A stretch of DNA of 64,000 bases from Stenotrophomonas sp. ATCM1_4 (GTDB lineage: Bacteria > Pseudomonadota > Gammaproteobacteria > Xanthomonadales > Xanthomonadaceae), in assembly GCF_004348115.1 (NCBI RefSeq), contig NZ_QPFB01000001.1, positions 1,846,773 through 1,910,772 on the forward strand. Direction: 5' to 3'. The notes under the pieces are model-generated. The model ran no database searches, was not told the origin of the DNA, and saw only the letters and a list, made by a program, of their open reading frames with translations. Shown here one piece after another: positions 27,233 to 37,567 of the stretch. How positions within the stretch are numbered: position 1 is the first letter of the stretch; the number at the start of each line of letters is the position of its first letter. A program made the position numbers and the translations under genes.

Positions 27233-27744
27233 GCCACTCTCCTTGTAGGCCTGATCATTCAGGCAGACAGAGCATAGGACGCGATGTAACGACCATTCTG
27301 TTTCGCGGCGCACATTTGCGCCCGCCGACCTGCTTGAGCGTGGGCGCGACGTCAATCGAAGCCAGGTGATGCCCAGGTGCACCCGCAGCGGCCATGAGGC
27401 ATGCAGTGAGCAAAGCAAGGAATCAGCATCTACCCTGCTGCTGACGTCGCTCTGTTCCGCCGCTGTGGTGTCCACGTTTGCCGTTGGCCAGCGCGGGCCC
27501 AGCAGGCTACCAACGAAGCAGAGCACTATCCGGCTTATGCGCCCTGACGCGAACCGGCGCATATCAAGGCCTTTTGATGAACCTACGGCCCGCAAAGGCC
27601 AAAGAAGGAAGAAAGAGCGCCCCAGGCGGAACTCCCGCTGACTCTCAACATCAACCACGTTCGACTACCTGCTCGCTCATGCCCCCACCCGATTGACCGG
27701 GGACATACCGAGCTGGCGGGGAACCGGTCCAGCGGAAAAGAAAA

Positions 27745-27766
27745 AAGCCCCGTCGAAACGGGGCTT
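27745..27766 (-). terminator. Rho-independent terminator of the second six-Cys gene
   Basis: On the minus strand AAGCCCCGT and ACGGGGCTT form a stem with a TTCG-type loop, followed by a run of T (plus-strand A41-A46). It lies 20 bases after the stop of the gene at 27787-27972. The 512 bp between 27233 and 27744 otherwise show no supportable gene. Confidence 0.85.
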
Positions 27767-27786
27767 CCCATGCAACAAGAGATCTC

Positions 27787-27972
27787 TCAGGGAGCCGCAC
27801 AACTATCCATGCATGCGATGTACTTCATCAGGCATTCTTCGGTGTCACCGCCAGTGGCCACGCATCTATCGTATTTCAACTGACAGGCCTTCCCGCACGC
27901 CGTCTGTGCATAGGCACCTGCCGTTGCCATCAACAAGCAAACCACGATAAAGCCCTTAGAGAACTTCTTCAT
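27787..27972 (-). CDS. Small secreted six-cysteine protein (second paralogue)
   Basis: The 61-residue product has a signal peptide (MKKFSKGFIVVCLLMATAGA, cleavage near AYAQ-T). The mature part of about 38 residues has cysteines spaced C-x3-C-x6-C-x9-C-x6-C-x3-C, almost identical to the neighbour at 27038-27232. ATG 27972 has GGGGAA upstream; a longer frame to 28008 is not supported. The gene has its own terminator, so it is probably transcribed separately. It is too small for confident family assignment. The symmetric spacing suggests an alpha-hairpin stapled by disulfides. Confidence 0.75.
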   Translation of the reverse strand: MKKFSKGFIVVCLLMATAGAYAQTACGKACQLKYDRCVATGGDTEECLMKYIACMDSCAAP

Positions 27973-28280
27973 GTGATTCCCCCATGGAGCCTGACGATTC
28001 AGGCCCACGCAGCCTAAGACAAGAGTGGCCCGGCTACCCGCTGCATCGCATCAAGTCGTCATGGCCATGAGACGGCAAGCCCCGGCCCTGAAACTGCATG
28101 TCGAGCGTCCAAGCCGTTCTGCCTTGGGAAAGCTGCCTCTGAGAACGGCCCGATGGCAATCAGGCGGGTCCAGGCATCCATCGCTCGCTCTGGGACCTTG
28201 CCGAGGTGTATCTCGCCGACGAGGTAGCAATTGCAGAAAAGCCGGCCTGATTGCGGAACGTAATCGCCAAATCGCAGGCA

Positions 28281-28303
28281 AAGAAAAAGGCACCTAAGTG
28301 CCT
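28281..28303 (-). terminator. Rho-independent terminator of tRNA-Leu
   Basis: On the minus strand AGGCAC and GTGCCT form a stem with a 4-base loop followed by TTTTTC. It lies 10 bases past the tRNA 3-prime end. Confidence 0.85.
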
Positions 28304-28312
28304 GTTTTCAAA

Positions 28313-28399
28313 TGGTGCCGAAGGTGGGACTCGAACCCACACGCTTTTAAGGGCGGCGGATTTTGAATCCGCTGCGTCTACCGATTCCGCCACTTCGGC
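28313..28399 (-). tRNA. tRNA-Leu (anticodon CAA)
   Basis: The minus strand gives an 87-nt class II tRNA. The acceptor stem GCCGAAG pairs with CTTCGGC, followed by an encoded ACCA. The anticodon loop is TTCAAAA, giving CAA, which reads UUG. A long variable arm follows, then the T-loop GGTTCGAGTCC. Confidence 0.96.
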
Positions 28400-28528
28400 T
28401 GGCCGGAGCGGGAGTATAGCGGACGCCTCGGCGATTGGGCAGCCTCTCCGGCACAATTTTTGTGTAATGGGTGTTTCGCCGACTGGCTATACTTGTTTCG
28501 ACTGACTGATCAAGGGTACAGACAAGCG

Positions 28529-28897
28529 ATGACCTCGCTTCAGGACGTGCAGGTGCTCGTCGTCGAGAACGACGAGCTGAATGCCATGCTGCTGCAGCTG
28601 CAGCTGGAAGGTGAAGGCATGCACGTGGCCGGCGTGGCCCCGTCCGTGGCCGATGCCCTGCGCCTGGTCGAGGAGCTGCAGCCGCAGGTCGTGTTCCTCG
28701 ACTACTGGCTGGCCCGCAACGAGAACAGCACCCCGGTGGCCGAACGACTGGTGGCACTGGGCACGCCCTTCCTGGTCGCGACGGGCATGGATATCAGCCA
28801 GTTGCCGGCCGTGTTCAACGCGGGAATCAAGCTGCGCAAGCCCTATACCGGCGCGGACCTCGGCGCCGCATTGCGCAGGGCGCTGGCGCCGGCCTGA
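28529..28897 (+). CDS. Single-domain response regulator (receiver only)
   Basis: The 122-residue protein is a CheY-like receiver: acidic pair in VLVVENDELNAMLL, phospho-acceptor Asp in VVFLDYWLARN near residue 59, and conserved Lys in LRKPYTG near residue 106. The switch position is VATGMD, with Thr followed by Gly. No output domain is present. ATG 28529 is used; the frame extends upstream to 28460 without a better site. No histidine kinase lies nearby, so the partner is unknown. Confidence 0.85.
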   Translation: MTSLQDVQVLVVENDELNAMLLQLQLEGEGMHVAGVAPSVADALRLVEELQPQVVFLDYWLARNENSTPVAERLVALGTPFLVATGMDISQLPAVFNAGIKLRKPYTGADLGAALRRALAPA

Positions 28898-28943
28898 GCC
28901 GCCGCAGGCGCTGACGACGCCCGGACTCCTCCCGCTCGCCCGC

Positions 28944-28967
28944 CTCCTCCCGTTAACCGGGAGAAGG
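28944..28967. repeat. Dispersed GGGAGAAGG-type palindromic element
   Basis: The hairpin CTCCCG...CGGGAG with flanking CCTCCT and AGAAGG lies between the convergent response-regulator and tex genes. Related palindromes occur at 62398-62603 and 50779-50800, so it is a dispersed repeat that may also serve as a terminator. Confidence 0.5.
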
Positions 28968-28983
28968 CATGCTCCGCCTCGCT

Positions 28984-31353
<2,370 letters not shown>

Positions 31354-31468
31354 TGCCTGTGTGAGAGCCACGTTCAAGGGGAACCGGCATTCTGGCAACG
31401 CAACGCCGCCTGCGGAAGCGGTTGACAGCAAGCGCCGGGCATGCAGCCCGGCGCGTCGTTCGGAAAGC

Positions 31469-31684
31469 TCAGGCCAGGTGCTGGTTCAGCCGCTGGCTGG
31501 CGATGTCATCGCGCAGGTCCTCCAGCACCATGACCCGCATCCGGCCCCGGCCGGTCACATCCAACATCCGCTCCACGTAGACCTCCGGGCCGTTCTCCGT
31601 GTCCGCGCGGGTCTTGCTGAAACCATAGGGCAGCACGCCCTTGTCACCGTCCTTGCTGCCACCGATATAAAGAACAACTGCCAT
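31469..31684 (-). CDS. Small conserved hypothetical protein
   Basis: The 71-residue protein starts [20 protein letters not shown] and ends SQRLNQHLA, with no signal peptide or membrane segment. GAGGAG lies 11 bases before ATG 31684. It is short but compact, with charge distribution typical of a real protein. I do not recognise a family. It is separate from tex, which lies downstream on the same strand. Confidence 0.6.
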   Translation of the reverse strand: MAVVLYIGGSKDGDKGVLPYGFSKTRADTENGPEVYVERMLDVTGRGRMRVMVLEDLRDDIASQRLNQHLA

Positions 31685-31806
31685 GGTGGTTGGTACTCCT
31701 CGTAATTCTGCAACGCCGCCACGGTACGCGGGTGGGCGTTAGAAGGATGTACACAAAAGGTTCGCGGTGCATGACTGTTGCGTTGCGACACGAAGACAGC
31801 GCGCAG

Positions 31807-32274
31807 TCAGGGCCACCATCCGCGGCCCTGCAACGCATAGCGGTCAGCCGCACGCTCGAAGGGATTGCGCACGCTCACCCCGCCACAGGCCAGGTACACC
31901 GGCAGGAATAACGGACCCAGCACCATGTACTGGTAGACATGGGCGCGTTCATGATCGCCCAGGCGCACGCGCGGGTGTTCACAACGCCCCGCTCGATGCT
32001 CGTAGGTCAGGCACAGGCCATCCAGGTCGGGGCCGGTATGCAGGATCACCATGCCCAGCGTGATCGCGCCACCCGGCCCCCATGGCCAGTGCCGGAACAC
32101 CAGCGCACGTTCGCGACCGCTCCAACGCCCGCGCGCGCCGGCGGCCATGCCGGCCATTCCCGCCAGCAGCCCGATCAGCGTGTTGGGCGAGGTCCAGATC
32201 GCTCCCAGCACCTGCAGTGCGGTCACGCCCCATGACGGGGCCGGACGGAGCTGCCCGGGCACCTGCCTGGCCAT
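31807..32274 (-). CDS. Membrane-associated protein with an HExxH-like motif
   Basis: The 155-residue product has hydrophobic stretches near residues 20-45 (VTALQVLGAIWTSPNTLIGLLAGMAGMAAG) and near 120-135 (VLGPLFLPVYLACGG). Between them lies LGDHERAHVYQYMVLG, in which HERAH fits HExxH, the zinc-binding signature of many metallopeptidases. It starts 9 bp after the DUF5329 stop, in line with phaE-phaC. The upstream frame to 32529 overlaps the neighbour and is rejected. Protease activity is not established; the motif may instead be structural. Confidence 0.65.
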   Translation of the reverse strand: MARQVPGQLRPAPSWGVTALQVLGAIWTSPNTLIGLLAGMAGMAAGARGRWSGRERALVFRHWPWGPGGAITLGMVILHTGPDLDGLCLTYEHRAGRCEHPRVRLGDHERAHVYQYMVLGPLFLPVYLACGGVSVRNPFERAADRYALQGRGWWP

Positions 32275-32282
32275 CGGTGCGG

Positions 32283-32657
32283 CTATCTGCCCGCCGCGCG
32301 CAGGTCGCGCAACTGCTGCTGGAACCAGGCCGAGGCATCCTGTTCGGCCGCCCCCGGGCAGGCCACCCGATAGGCACGGCCGCTGATGCTGCTGCGGCTG
32401 GCCGCACGCTCGATGAACTGCTCGGGCGTATCGGCCAGGTTGCGCTTGAGCAGGTAGTCGTACTTGCGCTGCAGGTGGGACTTCGCCTCGGCCGCACCGT
32501 ACCAGCTGCCATTGCGCTGGAAACGGCAACCCGAACGCTCCAGCGCCTGCATCAGGCCGCTGATCTCGCGCTGTGCGGCAGCACTGGGCGCGGCGGTGGC
32601 CACGGACGAAAGCGCGGCCAGGGCCAGGCCGGCCAGAAGAACGATGCGATGTTTCAT
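32283..32657 (-). CDS. DUF5329-like secreted protein
   Basis: The 124-residue product starts MKHRIVLLAGLALAALSSVA, a signal peptide cleaved near ATA-A. The mature part is REISGLMQALERSGCRFQRNG, continuing YYLLKRNLADTPEQFIE-like to SGRAYRVACPG. The two conserved cysteines and the RNGSWY block fit DUF5329. Its ATG shares one base with the phaC stop (TGATG), so it is coupled to phaE-phaC, which is unusual for a periplasmic protein. Function is unknown. Confidence 0.78.
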   Translation of the reverse strand: MKHRIVLLAGLALAALSSVATAAPSAAAQREISGLMQALERSGCRFQRNGSWYGAAEAKSHLQRKYDYLLKRNLADTPEQFIERAASRSSISGRAYRVACPGAAEQDASAWFQQQLRDLRAAGR

Positions 32658-33724
32658 CAGCGTTTGCTCAACCAATCGTGGATGGCGCCCGGCACCTCGC
32701 GCTGCGCGCGGCCGGACACGTAGATACCGATATGACCACCGCGGAACCCGACCTCGGTGTAGTCGTCGCTGCCCACCTTCCCGCGCATGGCCCGGGATGC
32801 CGCTGGCGGCACCAGATGGTCCTGTTCGGCATAGATGTTCAACACCGGCATGCGCAATGCGGCCAGTTGCACCGGTTCGTCACCGATGGTGATGGCGTCG
32901 TGCATCAGCCCATTGCCCTGGTAGAACTGCTTGACGAACTGGCGGAATGCCTCGCCGGCCAGGTCGGGCGAATCGAAGATCCACTTTTCCATGCGCAGGA
33001 AATCCTCCAGCGCCTGCTTGTCGTCCAGGATGTCCATCAATCCCACGTACTTCTGCACGTTGAGGCGGAACGGCTTGAGCATCAGGTAGCTGGCATTCAT
33101 CAGGTCGGCCGGGATGTTGCCCAGCGTGTCGACGAACAGGTCCACGTCCACGTGGCGCGCCCAGTGCGAGAGCATGTTGTCCGGCGTCTGGAAGTCGACC
33201 GGCGTCACCATCGTAATCAGGTTGCGCACCTTGTGCGGGCGCAGCGCGCTGTAACACAGCGAGAACACGCCGCCTTGGCAGATGCCCAGCAGGTTGACCG
33301 GTGCGCCGCCCTGCTGCGTGCGCAGGTGGTCCACCGCGCCGTCGATGTAGCGCAGCAGATAGTCCTCCAGGGTCAAGTAGCGCTCGGAGCGGTCCGGGTA
33401 ACCCCAATCCAGCACGTAGACGTCCTGGCCCAATGCCAGCAGCTTCTGCACCAGCGAGCGGCCGTCCTGCAAGTCCACCATGTAAGGGCGGTTGACCAGC
33501 GCGTAGACGATCAGCAGCGGGGGCTGCCCGGCGGGCGCCGGCGTATCGCCGACGAAGCGGTACAGCCTGACCTTGCCGTCGCTCCATACTTCCTCGCGCG
33601 CGGTCACGCCGTAATCGACATCGTCCACGCCCGGCAACAGCTTCAGGCCATCGACCAGCTTGCGCTGCCATTGCAGCGTTTCCTGCAGCAGGTCATCGCT
33701 GCCGAAGCCCAGCGGCCCCTTCAT
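32657..33724 (-). CDS. phaC: Class III polyhydroxyalkanoate synthase subunit PhaC
   Basis: The 355-residue alpha/beta hydrolase has the lipase-box-like GICQGG near residue 149, with the catalytic Cys, plus Asp in AEQDHLVPP near 302 and His in GGHIGIYV near 331. Size fits the short class III PhaC. It polymerises hydroxyacyl-CoA into PHA with PhaE. It overlaps phaE by 4 bp and the DUF5329 gene by one base, so all three are cotranscribed. Confidence 0.95.
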   Translation of the reverse strand: MKGPLGFGSDDLLQETLQWQRKLVDGLKLLPGVDDVDYGVTAREEVWSDGKVRLYRFVGDTPAPAGQPPLLIVYALVNRPYMVDLQDGRSLVQKLLALGQDVYVLDWGYPDRSERYLTLEDYLLRYIDGAVDHLRTQQGGAPVNLLGICQGGVFSLCYSALRPHKVRNLITMVTPVDFQTPDNMLSHWARHVDVDLFVDTLGNIPADLMNASYLMLKPFRLNVQKYVGLMDILDDKQALEDFLRMEKWIFDSPDLAGEAFRQFVKQFYQGNGLMHDAITIGDEPVQLAALRMPVLNIYAEQDHLVPPAASRAMRGKVGSDDYTEVGFRGGHIGIYVSGRAQREVPGAIHDWLSKR

Positions 33725-34824
33725 GACGCCCTCCCGCGGCGCGCGGCCGGCTTGCCCGCGGTCTTGCCGGTGGCGGCAGCCTTCTTGGCGGCGGCTTTCT
33801 TCGCGGCAGGCTTGACCGCCGTCTTCCTCGCGGGCGCCGCGGCATTCCTGCCCGCCGTCTTCGCTGCGGCCGGCGCTACGGTGGTCTTCGCCGGTTTCTT
33901 CGGTGCAGGTCGCGGCGCTGCCTTCGGCGCGGCGTCCGGAACAGGCCTGGCCGCCGCATTAAGCAGGCGTCGCACCTGGCGCTCGAGCTCGGCGATGCGC
34001 CGGTGTGCGGCATCCATCTCGGTGCGGGTCGGGACGCCCATCAGTTCGCAGGCGCGTTCCAGCTCACTCTGTGAGGCAGCACGCAGGCGCATCTGTGCAT
34101 TGGCCAGGTCGGCGTAGATGTGCTGGAACTCCTCGGACAATGCCATCTTGCCGTAGGCTTCCTCCGCCGCATCGATCCACAGGTCGAACATGGCGCGCGC
34201 ACTGGTCAGCTGCGCCCCGGGCGACTCGTGCTCAGCCAGCTTCTGCTCGAAGCGGTTGAAGGCGTCGTCCAGCACTGCGCGGATCGCATCGACATAGTTT
34301 TCGGCATGGGCCTGGTACTCGCGCTGCTTCTTCAGCAATGCCTGCCAGCGCGCCTGGTGCTCGCGTGCTGGACCGAACGCCGGTGCCTCCAGCCATTCAT
34401 CCCCCAACCCACCCTGCGCGGCACGTGCGAAGTCACGCACCCAGGGCTGGTCGTTGAGCGCGTTGCCACCACGGGCCGCGCCCAGCATCCATTGCAACAG
34501 CGCATCTCCCTGCCCTTGCACGGCCTCGCGCCAGGCGCCGGCGACCTCGGCCGCACTGGTGTCGCGCCCGGCGAACCGCGCCGCGATCTGCTGCATGGTG
34601 CCGAACCAATCGCCGGCCTGGTGCTGGAAACGCCCGCCCAGTTCCTGCACTTCGGGCGGGGTATCGGTGGTGACCAGCCGGGTCCATTGCGCGATGCTCT
34701 CGCGCCACGGGAATTCAGCGACACCGCCTTCGGCGGCCCCCTTCATGCCCTGCGCCCATGCTTCCCAACAACGGCGCATGCCCGCCTCGAAATCACCCTT
34801 ATCGTTGTTGCCTGACGCGCTCAT
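33721..34824 (-). CDS. phaE: Class III PHA synthase subunit PhaE with a basic Ala/Lys-rich tail
   Basis: From ATG 34824 (MSASGNNDKGDFEAGMRRCW), with GGGAA seven bases upstream, the product has 367 residues. The body is helical and fits PhaE, with DLWIDAAEEAYGKMALSEEF near residue 215 and a coiled-coil segment RRIAELERQVRRLL near residue 285. The last 75 residues or so are a basic Ala/Lys/Pro tail containing AAKKAAAKKAAATGKTAGK, similar to histone H1-like tails. Such tails bind DNA in PhaF-type phasins. The longer frame to 34977 is rejected for lack of a site. Confidence 0.9.
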   Translation of the reverse strand: MSASGNNDKGDFEAGMRRCWEAWAQGMKGAAEGGVAEFPWRESIAQWTRLVTTDTPPEVQELGGRFQHQAGDWFGTMQQIAARFAGRDTSAAEVAGAWREAVQGQGDALLQWMLGAARGGNALNDQPWVRDFARAAQGGLGDEWLEAPAFGPAREHQARWQALLKKQREYQAHAENYVDAIRAVLDDAFNRFEQKLAEHESPGAQLTSARAMFDLWIDAAEEAYGKMALSEEFQHIYADLANAQMRLRAASQSELERACELMGVPTRTEMDAAHRRIAELERQVRRLLNAAARPVPDAAPKAAPRPAPKKPAKTTVAPAAAKTAGRNAAAPARKTAVKPAAKKAAAKKAAATGKTAGKPAARRGRAS

Positions 34825-34877
34825 GCTCGTGTTCCCGGATTGCGCTGCGATGATATCAATGCCCGCACCACGCCATG

Positions 34878-35492
34878 TCAGGGCTTGGGAATGCGCAGCG
34901 TCTTGCTGATCATCAACGAGCCGGACAGGCCGAACAGCAGCACCAGCGGGTGCAGCTGCCACGGGCCCAACTGCCAACTGCTACCCCACAGCGCCGGGCC
35001 GATGGCATTGAAGTGCGCCGCCAGCGCCAGCACGATCACCAGCGCCAGGCTGGTCGGAATCGGGGTGCCTTCGAAGTACGGCACCTTGTCGGCGTCACCG
35101 GCAATCTCTTCGGCCGTCACGTTGTAGCGGGCCAGGCGGCTGACGCCGCAACAGACGAAGTAACTCAGCACCAGCCAGTCCCAGCCCCCCTGCATGCCGC
35201 AGGCATAGGCCAGCGCCGCCGGGGCCACGCCAAAGGAGATCACGTCGGCCAACGAATCCAGCTCCCGCCCCAGCGTGGACGAGGACTGGCGCCAGCGCGC
35301 CACCCGGCCATCCAGCGCATCGAAGATGAACGCCAACGGGATCAACGCCATGCCGAACATCAGGAAGCCACGCTCGCCGTCCTGCAGGAAACGCATCGCG
35401 GCGAACACCGCGCCGGTACCGCAGAAGGCATTGCCAAGCGTGAACCAGTCCGCCAGCTGGAACTCGCGGAGCATCGAAAAGTGACGTTTCAT
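34878..35492 (-). CDS. pssA: CDP-alcohol phosphatidyltransferase, probably phosphatidylserine synthase
   Basis: The 204-residue membrane protein has the family motif DG-x2-AR-x8-G-x3-D-x3-D in DALDGRVARWRQSSSTLGRE followed by LDSLADVISFG. About six hydrophobic segments surround it (VFAAMRFL, LIPLAFIF, LVLSYFVCCGV, LALVIVLALAA, LVLLFGLSGSL). Length and the DSLADVISFGVAP block fit type II PssA, which makes phosphatidylserine from CDP-diacylglycerol and serine. The gene is monocistronic and divergent from the methyltransferase gene. Confidence 0.85.
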   Translation of the reverse strand: MKRHFSMLREFQLADWFTLGNAFCGTGAVFAAMRFLQDGERGFLMFGMALIPLAFIFDALDGRVARWRQSSSTLGRELDSLADVISFGVAPAALAYACGMQGGWDWLVLSYFVCCGVSRLARYNVTAEEIAGDADKVPYFEGTPIPTSLALVIVLALAAHFNAIGPALWGSSWQLGPWQLHPLVLLFGLSGSLMISKTLRIPKP

Positions 35493-35656
35493 GGGGACTC
35501 ACGGGACATGGACCCGGACAGGTTACCGCGAGCGCCCACGGCCGCGACAGCGCCGTGGCTCGGGCCGCCCACCTTGCGTTTACGCAGCGGCGATCGCCAT
35601 CATCGGCACTGGACCCGCCGCCGCCACGTCCGCCCATGCCTGAACGGACGACGACG

Positions 35657-36304
35657 ATGCTGGACACTCCCACCCTGGCCGCCCAGTTGCGGCAACCCCA
35701 TGGCGCGGCCGCACTGGCCGTGGCCGAGTCGATGAACCGCAGCAACGGCGCGCTCAACCGCACCGCGATCGCATTGCTGGCGGTCCAGGCCAACGAACAC
35801 GTGCTGGAAATCGGCCCCGGCAACGCAGCCTTCGCCCCACTGCTGCTCACCACGCCCGGCAGTCGTTACCTGGGCGTCGAACTGTCCAGCGCGATGGTCC
35901 ACGCCGGCAACATGCGCCTGCGCGACCAGGGGCTGGCCGACCGCGCGCGCCTGCAGACCGGTGACGCGCAGGCGCTTGCCGTGGGTAACGGCGGCTTCGA
36001 CGCCGCACTGGCCGTGAACACCCTGTACTTCTGGCCGGACCTGCCCGGCGTGCTGGCACAACTGGCCGCTGCGCTGCGCCCCGGGGGCCGGCTATGCCTG
36101 GCCTTCGGCAATGCCACGTTCATGCGCACCCTGCCGTTCACTGCCCACGGCTTCCACCTCTACGAACGGGCCCAGGTCGAGCACGCCCTGCGCGCCGGTG
36201 GCTTCCCGACCTGGAGGCACCAGACCCATGCCGAAACCGGTACCAGCAATGCGGGGAGCCGTATCGACAAGCAGTTCCACCTGCTGCTGGCCCGGCGCGG
36301 CTGA
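35657..36304 (+). CDS. Class I SAM-dependent methyltransferase
   Basis: The 215-residue protein has motif I VLEIGPGNAAFAPLL near residue 50, an acidic residue at the end of strand 2 (LGVELSSAMV), GDAQALAVGNGGFDAALAVN near residue 100, and RPGGRLCLAFGNA near residue 140. This is the methyltransferase 11 type. The substrate is not evident. ATG 35657 follows a GGA-rich stretch; ATG 35636 is possible. It is next to pssA, but nothing ties it to phospholipid methylation. Confidence 0.82.
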   Translation: MLDTPTLAAQLRQPHGAAALAVAESMNRSNGALNRTAIALLAVQANEHVLEIGPGNAAFAPLLLTTPGSRYLGVELSSAMVHAGNMRLRDQGLADRARLQTGDAQALAVGNGGFDAALAVNTLYFWPDLPGVLAQLAAALRPGGRLCLAFGNATFMRTLPFTAHGFHLYERAQVEHALRAGGFPTWRHQTHAETGTSNAGSRIDKQFHLLLARRG

Positions 36305-36307
36305 CGC

Positions 36308-36796
36308 TTACAGGCGGGTGAAGCTCCAGGACTGCATCCGGCCATCGCGGTATGGCATCACGCCATGGAACGGACGCGTGTCCTCGTCGAACACCAGCGG
36401 CAGGAAATGGCGGTCGCCCTCCCACAGCGGCAGCGATTCCAACTGGTCCACCGGCACCCACTCCAGCGTGCCTTCGGGGTTGGATTCCAGCGGCGTGCCG
36501 GTGTAGTCATCGATGACGAAGATGAAGGCGAACCAGTCCTCGCCATTCTTGCCGAAGCCCGGCCAGCTGATGGTCCCGCGCAGGCGCGTGGTGCCGCATT
36601 CGATGCCGGCCTCCTCGCGGATTTCGCGGTGCATGCAGGCCAGGATGTCCTCGTCGGCCTCCATCTTTCCGCCCAGGCCGTTGTACTTGCCCAGATGGAT
36701 GTCGCCGGGGCGGGTATTGCGGTGGATCATCAACGCCTGCTTACCGTCGGCGGACAACACGTAGCCAAGCGTGGCCATGATCGGGGTGTACGGCAT
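36308..36796 (-). CDS. Nudix hydrolase, MTH1/MutT-like
   Basis: The 162-residue product starts MPYTPIMATLGYVLSADGKQ. It has a complete Nudix box, GKMEADEDILACMHREIREE followed by AGI, matching G-x5-E-x7-REUxEExGU. The preceding DIHLGKYNGLGGK segment resembles MTH1-type 8-oxo-dGTP diphosphatases. Its likely role is sanitising oxidised nucleotides, though substrate is inferred. A very long upstream frame (to 37174) overlaps the DUF1249 gene and is rejected. It is convergent with the methyltransferase gene, 3 bp apart. Confidence 0.88.
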   Translation of the reverse strand: MPYTPIMATLGYVLSADGKQALMIHRNTRPGDIHLGKYNGLGGKMEADEDILACMHREIREEAGIECGTTRLRGTISWPGFGKNGEDWFAFIFVIDDYTGTPLESNPEGTLEWVPVDQLESLPLWEGDRHFLPLVFDEDTRPFHGVMPYRDGRMQSWSFTRL

Positions 36797-36849
36797 CAGC
36801 AACAACCGGAACGGGAAAGCGCCAAGTATGACCGATCCCGCCGCCGGGC

Positions 36850-37356
36850 TCAGTGCTCCAGCGTGCCGGCAACCCGCAGCGGTGCCCGCGAACCTTCGAT
36901 GCGACGCAGCGTGGCCACGCCGTGGCCGCGCTCGGCCAGGTATTCCAGCCACTTGCCAAGGAAGGTGTTCATGCGCATGCGATGGCTGATCAGTGCATCG
37001 GCTGGCGGATACATGCCGACCACGTCCTGCCAGCGCCGGCCCACGTAGCAATGGGTGGCCTCGGCCTGCCGTGCATCCTGGTACAGGCGGACATAGGCCG
37101 ACGGATCCGGCTCGCCAGTCAATGGGTCGCAGATGTCGTAGGTCATGCGCAGTTCCACCGTGTAGCGGTGGCATTCGATGACATCCAGGCGCAGGTCCAG
37201 CCCGTCGCCGATGCAGGACACGTAGCTGCCCGCGGCCAGGTCCTGCGGCGCGAACAGCCGCACCAGATGATCATGGTTTTCCGCGTACAGGCCCATCAAC
37301 CAGCTCAGACGGCTCAGCCGGGGGATGCGATCAATACGGGAAAGTGCCTGTGCCAT
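36850..37356 (-). CDS. DUF1249 domain-containing protein
   Basis: The 168-residue product starts MAQALSRIDRIPRLSRLSWL, and includes LMGLYAENHDHLVRLF, ELRMTYDICDPLTGEPDPSA and VRLYQDARQAEATHC, which match DUF1249 (YqiB-like). It has no signal peptide. In many gammaproteobacteria this family sits next to Nudix and phosphodiesterase genes, as the Nudix gene does here, 53 bp downstream. Molecular function is unknown. Confidence 0.85.
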   Translation of the reverse strand: MAQALSRIDRIPRLSRLSWLMGLYAENHDHLVRLFAPQDLAAGSYVSCIGDGLDLRLDVIECHRYTVELRMTYDICDPLTGEPDPSAYVRLYQDARQAEATHCYVGRRWQDVVGMYPPADALISHRMRMNTFLGKWLEYLAERGHGVATLRRIEGSRAPLRVAGTLEH

Positions 37357-37469
37357 GGGCTGATCGTACACGCGGCGATGTGTCAGAGGCAGTCTTGTGG
37401 ATCGCACGCACTGGCGCGCATGCTGGGGTAGTGCAAAGACATGCCCGGCACCGGGGCATTTCTGCCTTC

Positions 37470-37518
37470 GCCCCCTCCCTCTGGCCAAGCCCAGCGGAAG
37501 GTTGGAGAGGGGGCTTTT
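37470..37518 (+). repeat. Palindromic intergenic repeat
   Basis: GCCCCCTC at 37470-37477 and GAGGGGGC at 37507-37514 form an 8-bp stem with a large loop, followed by TTTTG on the plus strand. Both neighbouring genes are on the minus strand, so a terminator role is unlikely. It belongs with the other CCCTC/GAGGG repeats in the window. Confidence 0.4.
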
Positions 37519-37567
37519 GCGGCGCCCTGCCCTTCGCCGGCGTCGCGGCCGGGGCTGCGCCTGCCGG

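Noticed and set aside
27233..27658. Upstream extension of the first six-Cys gene to a 206-residue protein
   Set aside because: The signal peptide and AAGGAG site both mark ATG 27232 as the start; the extension has no coding character.
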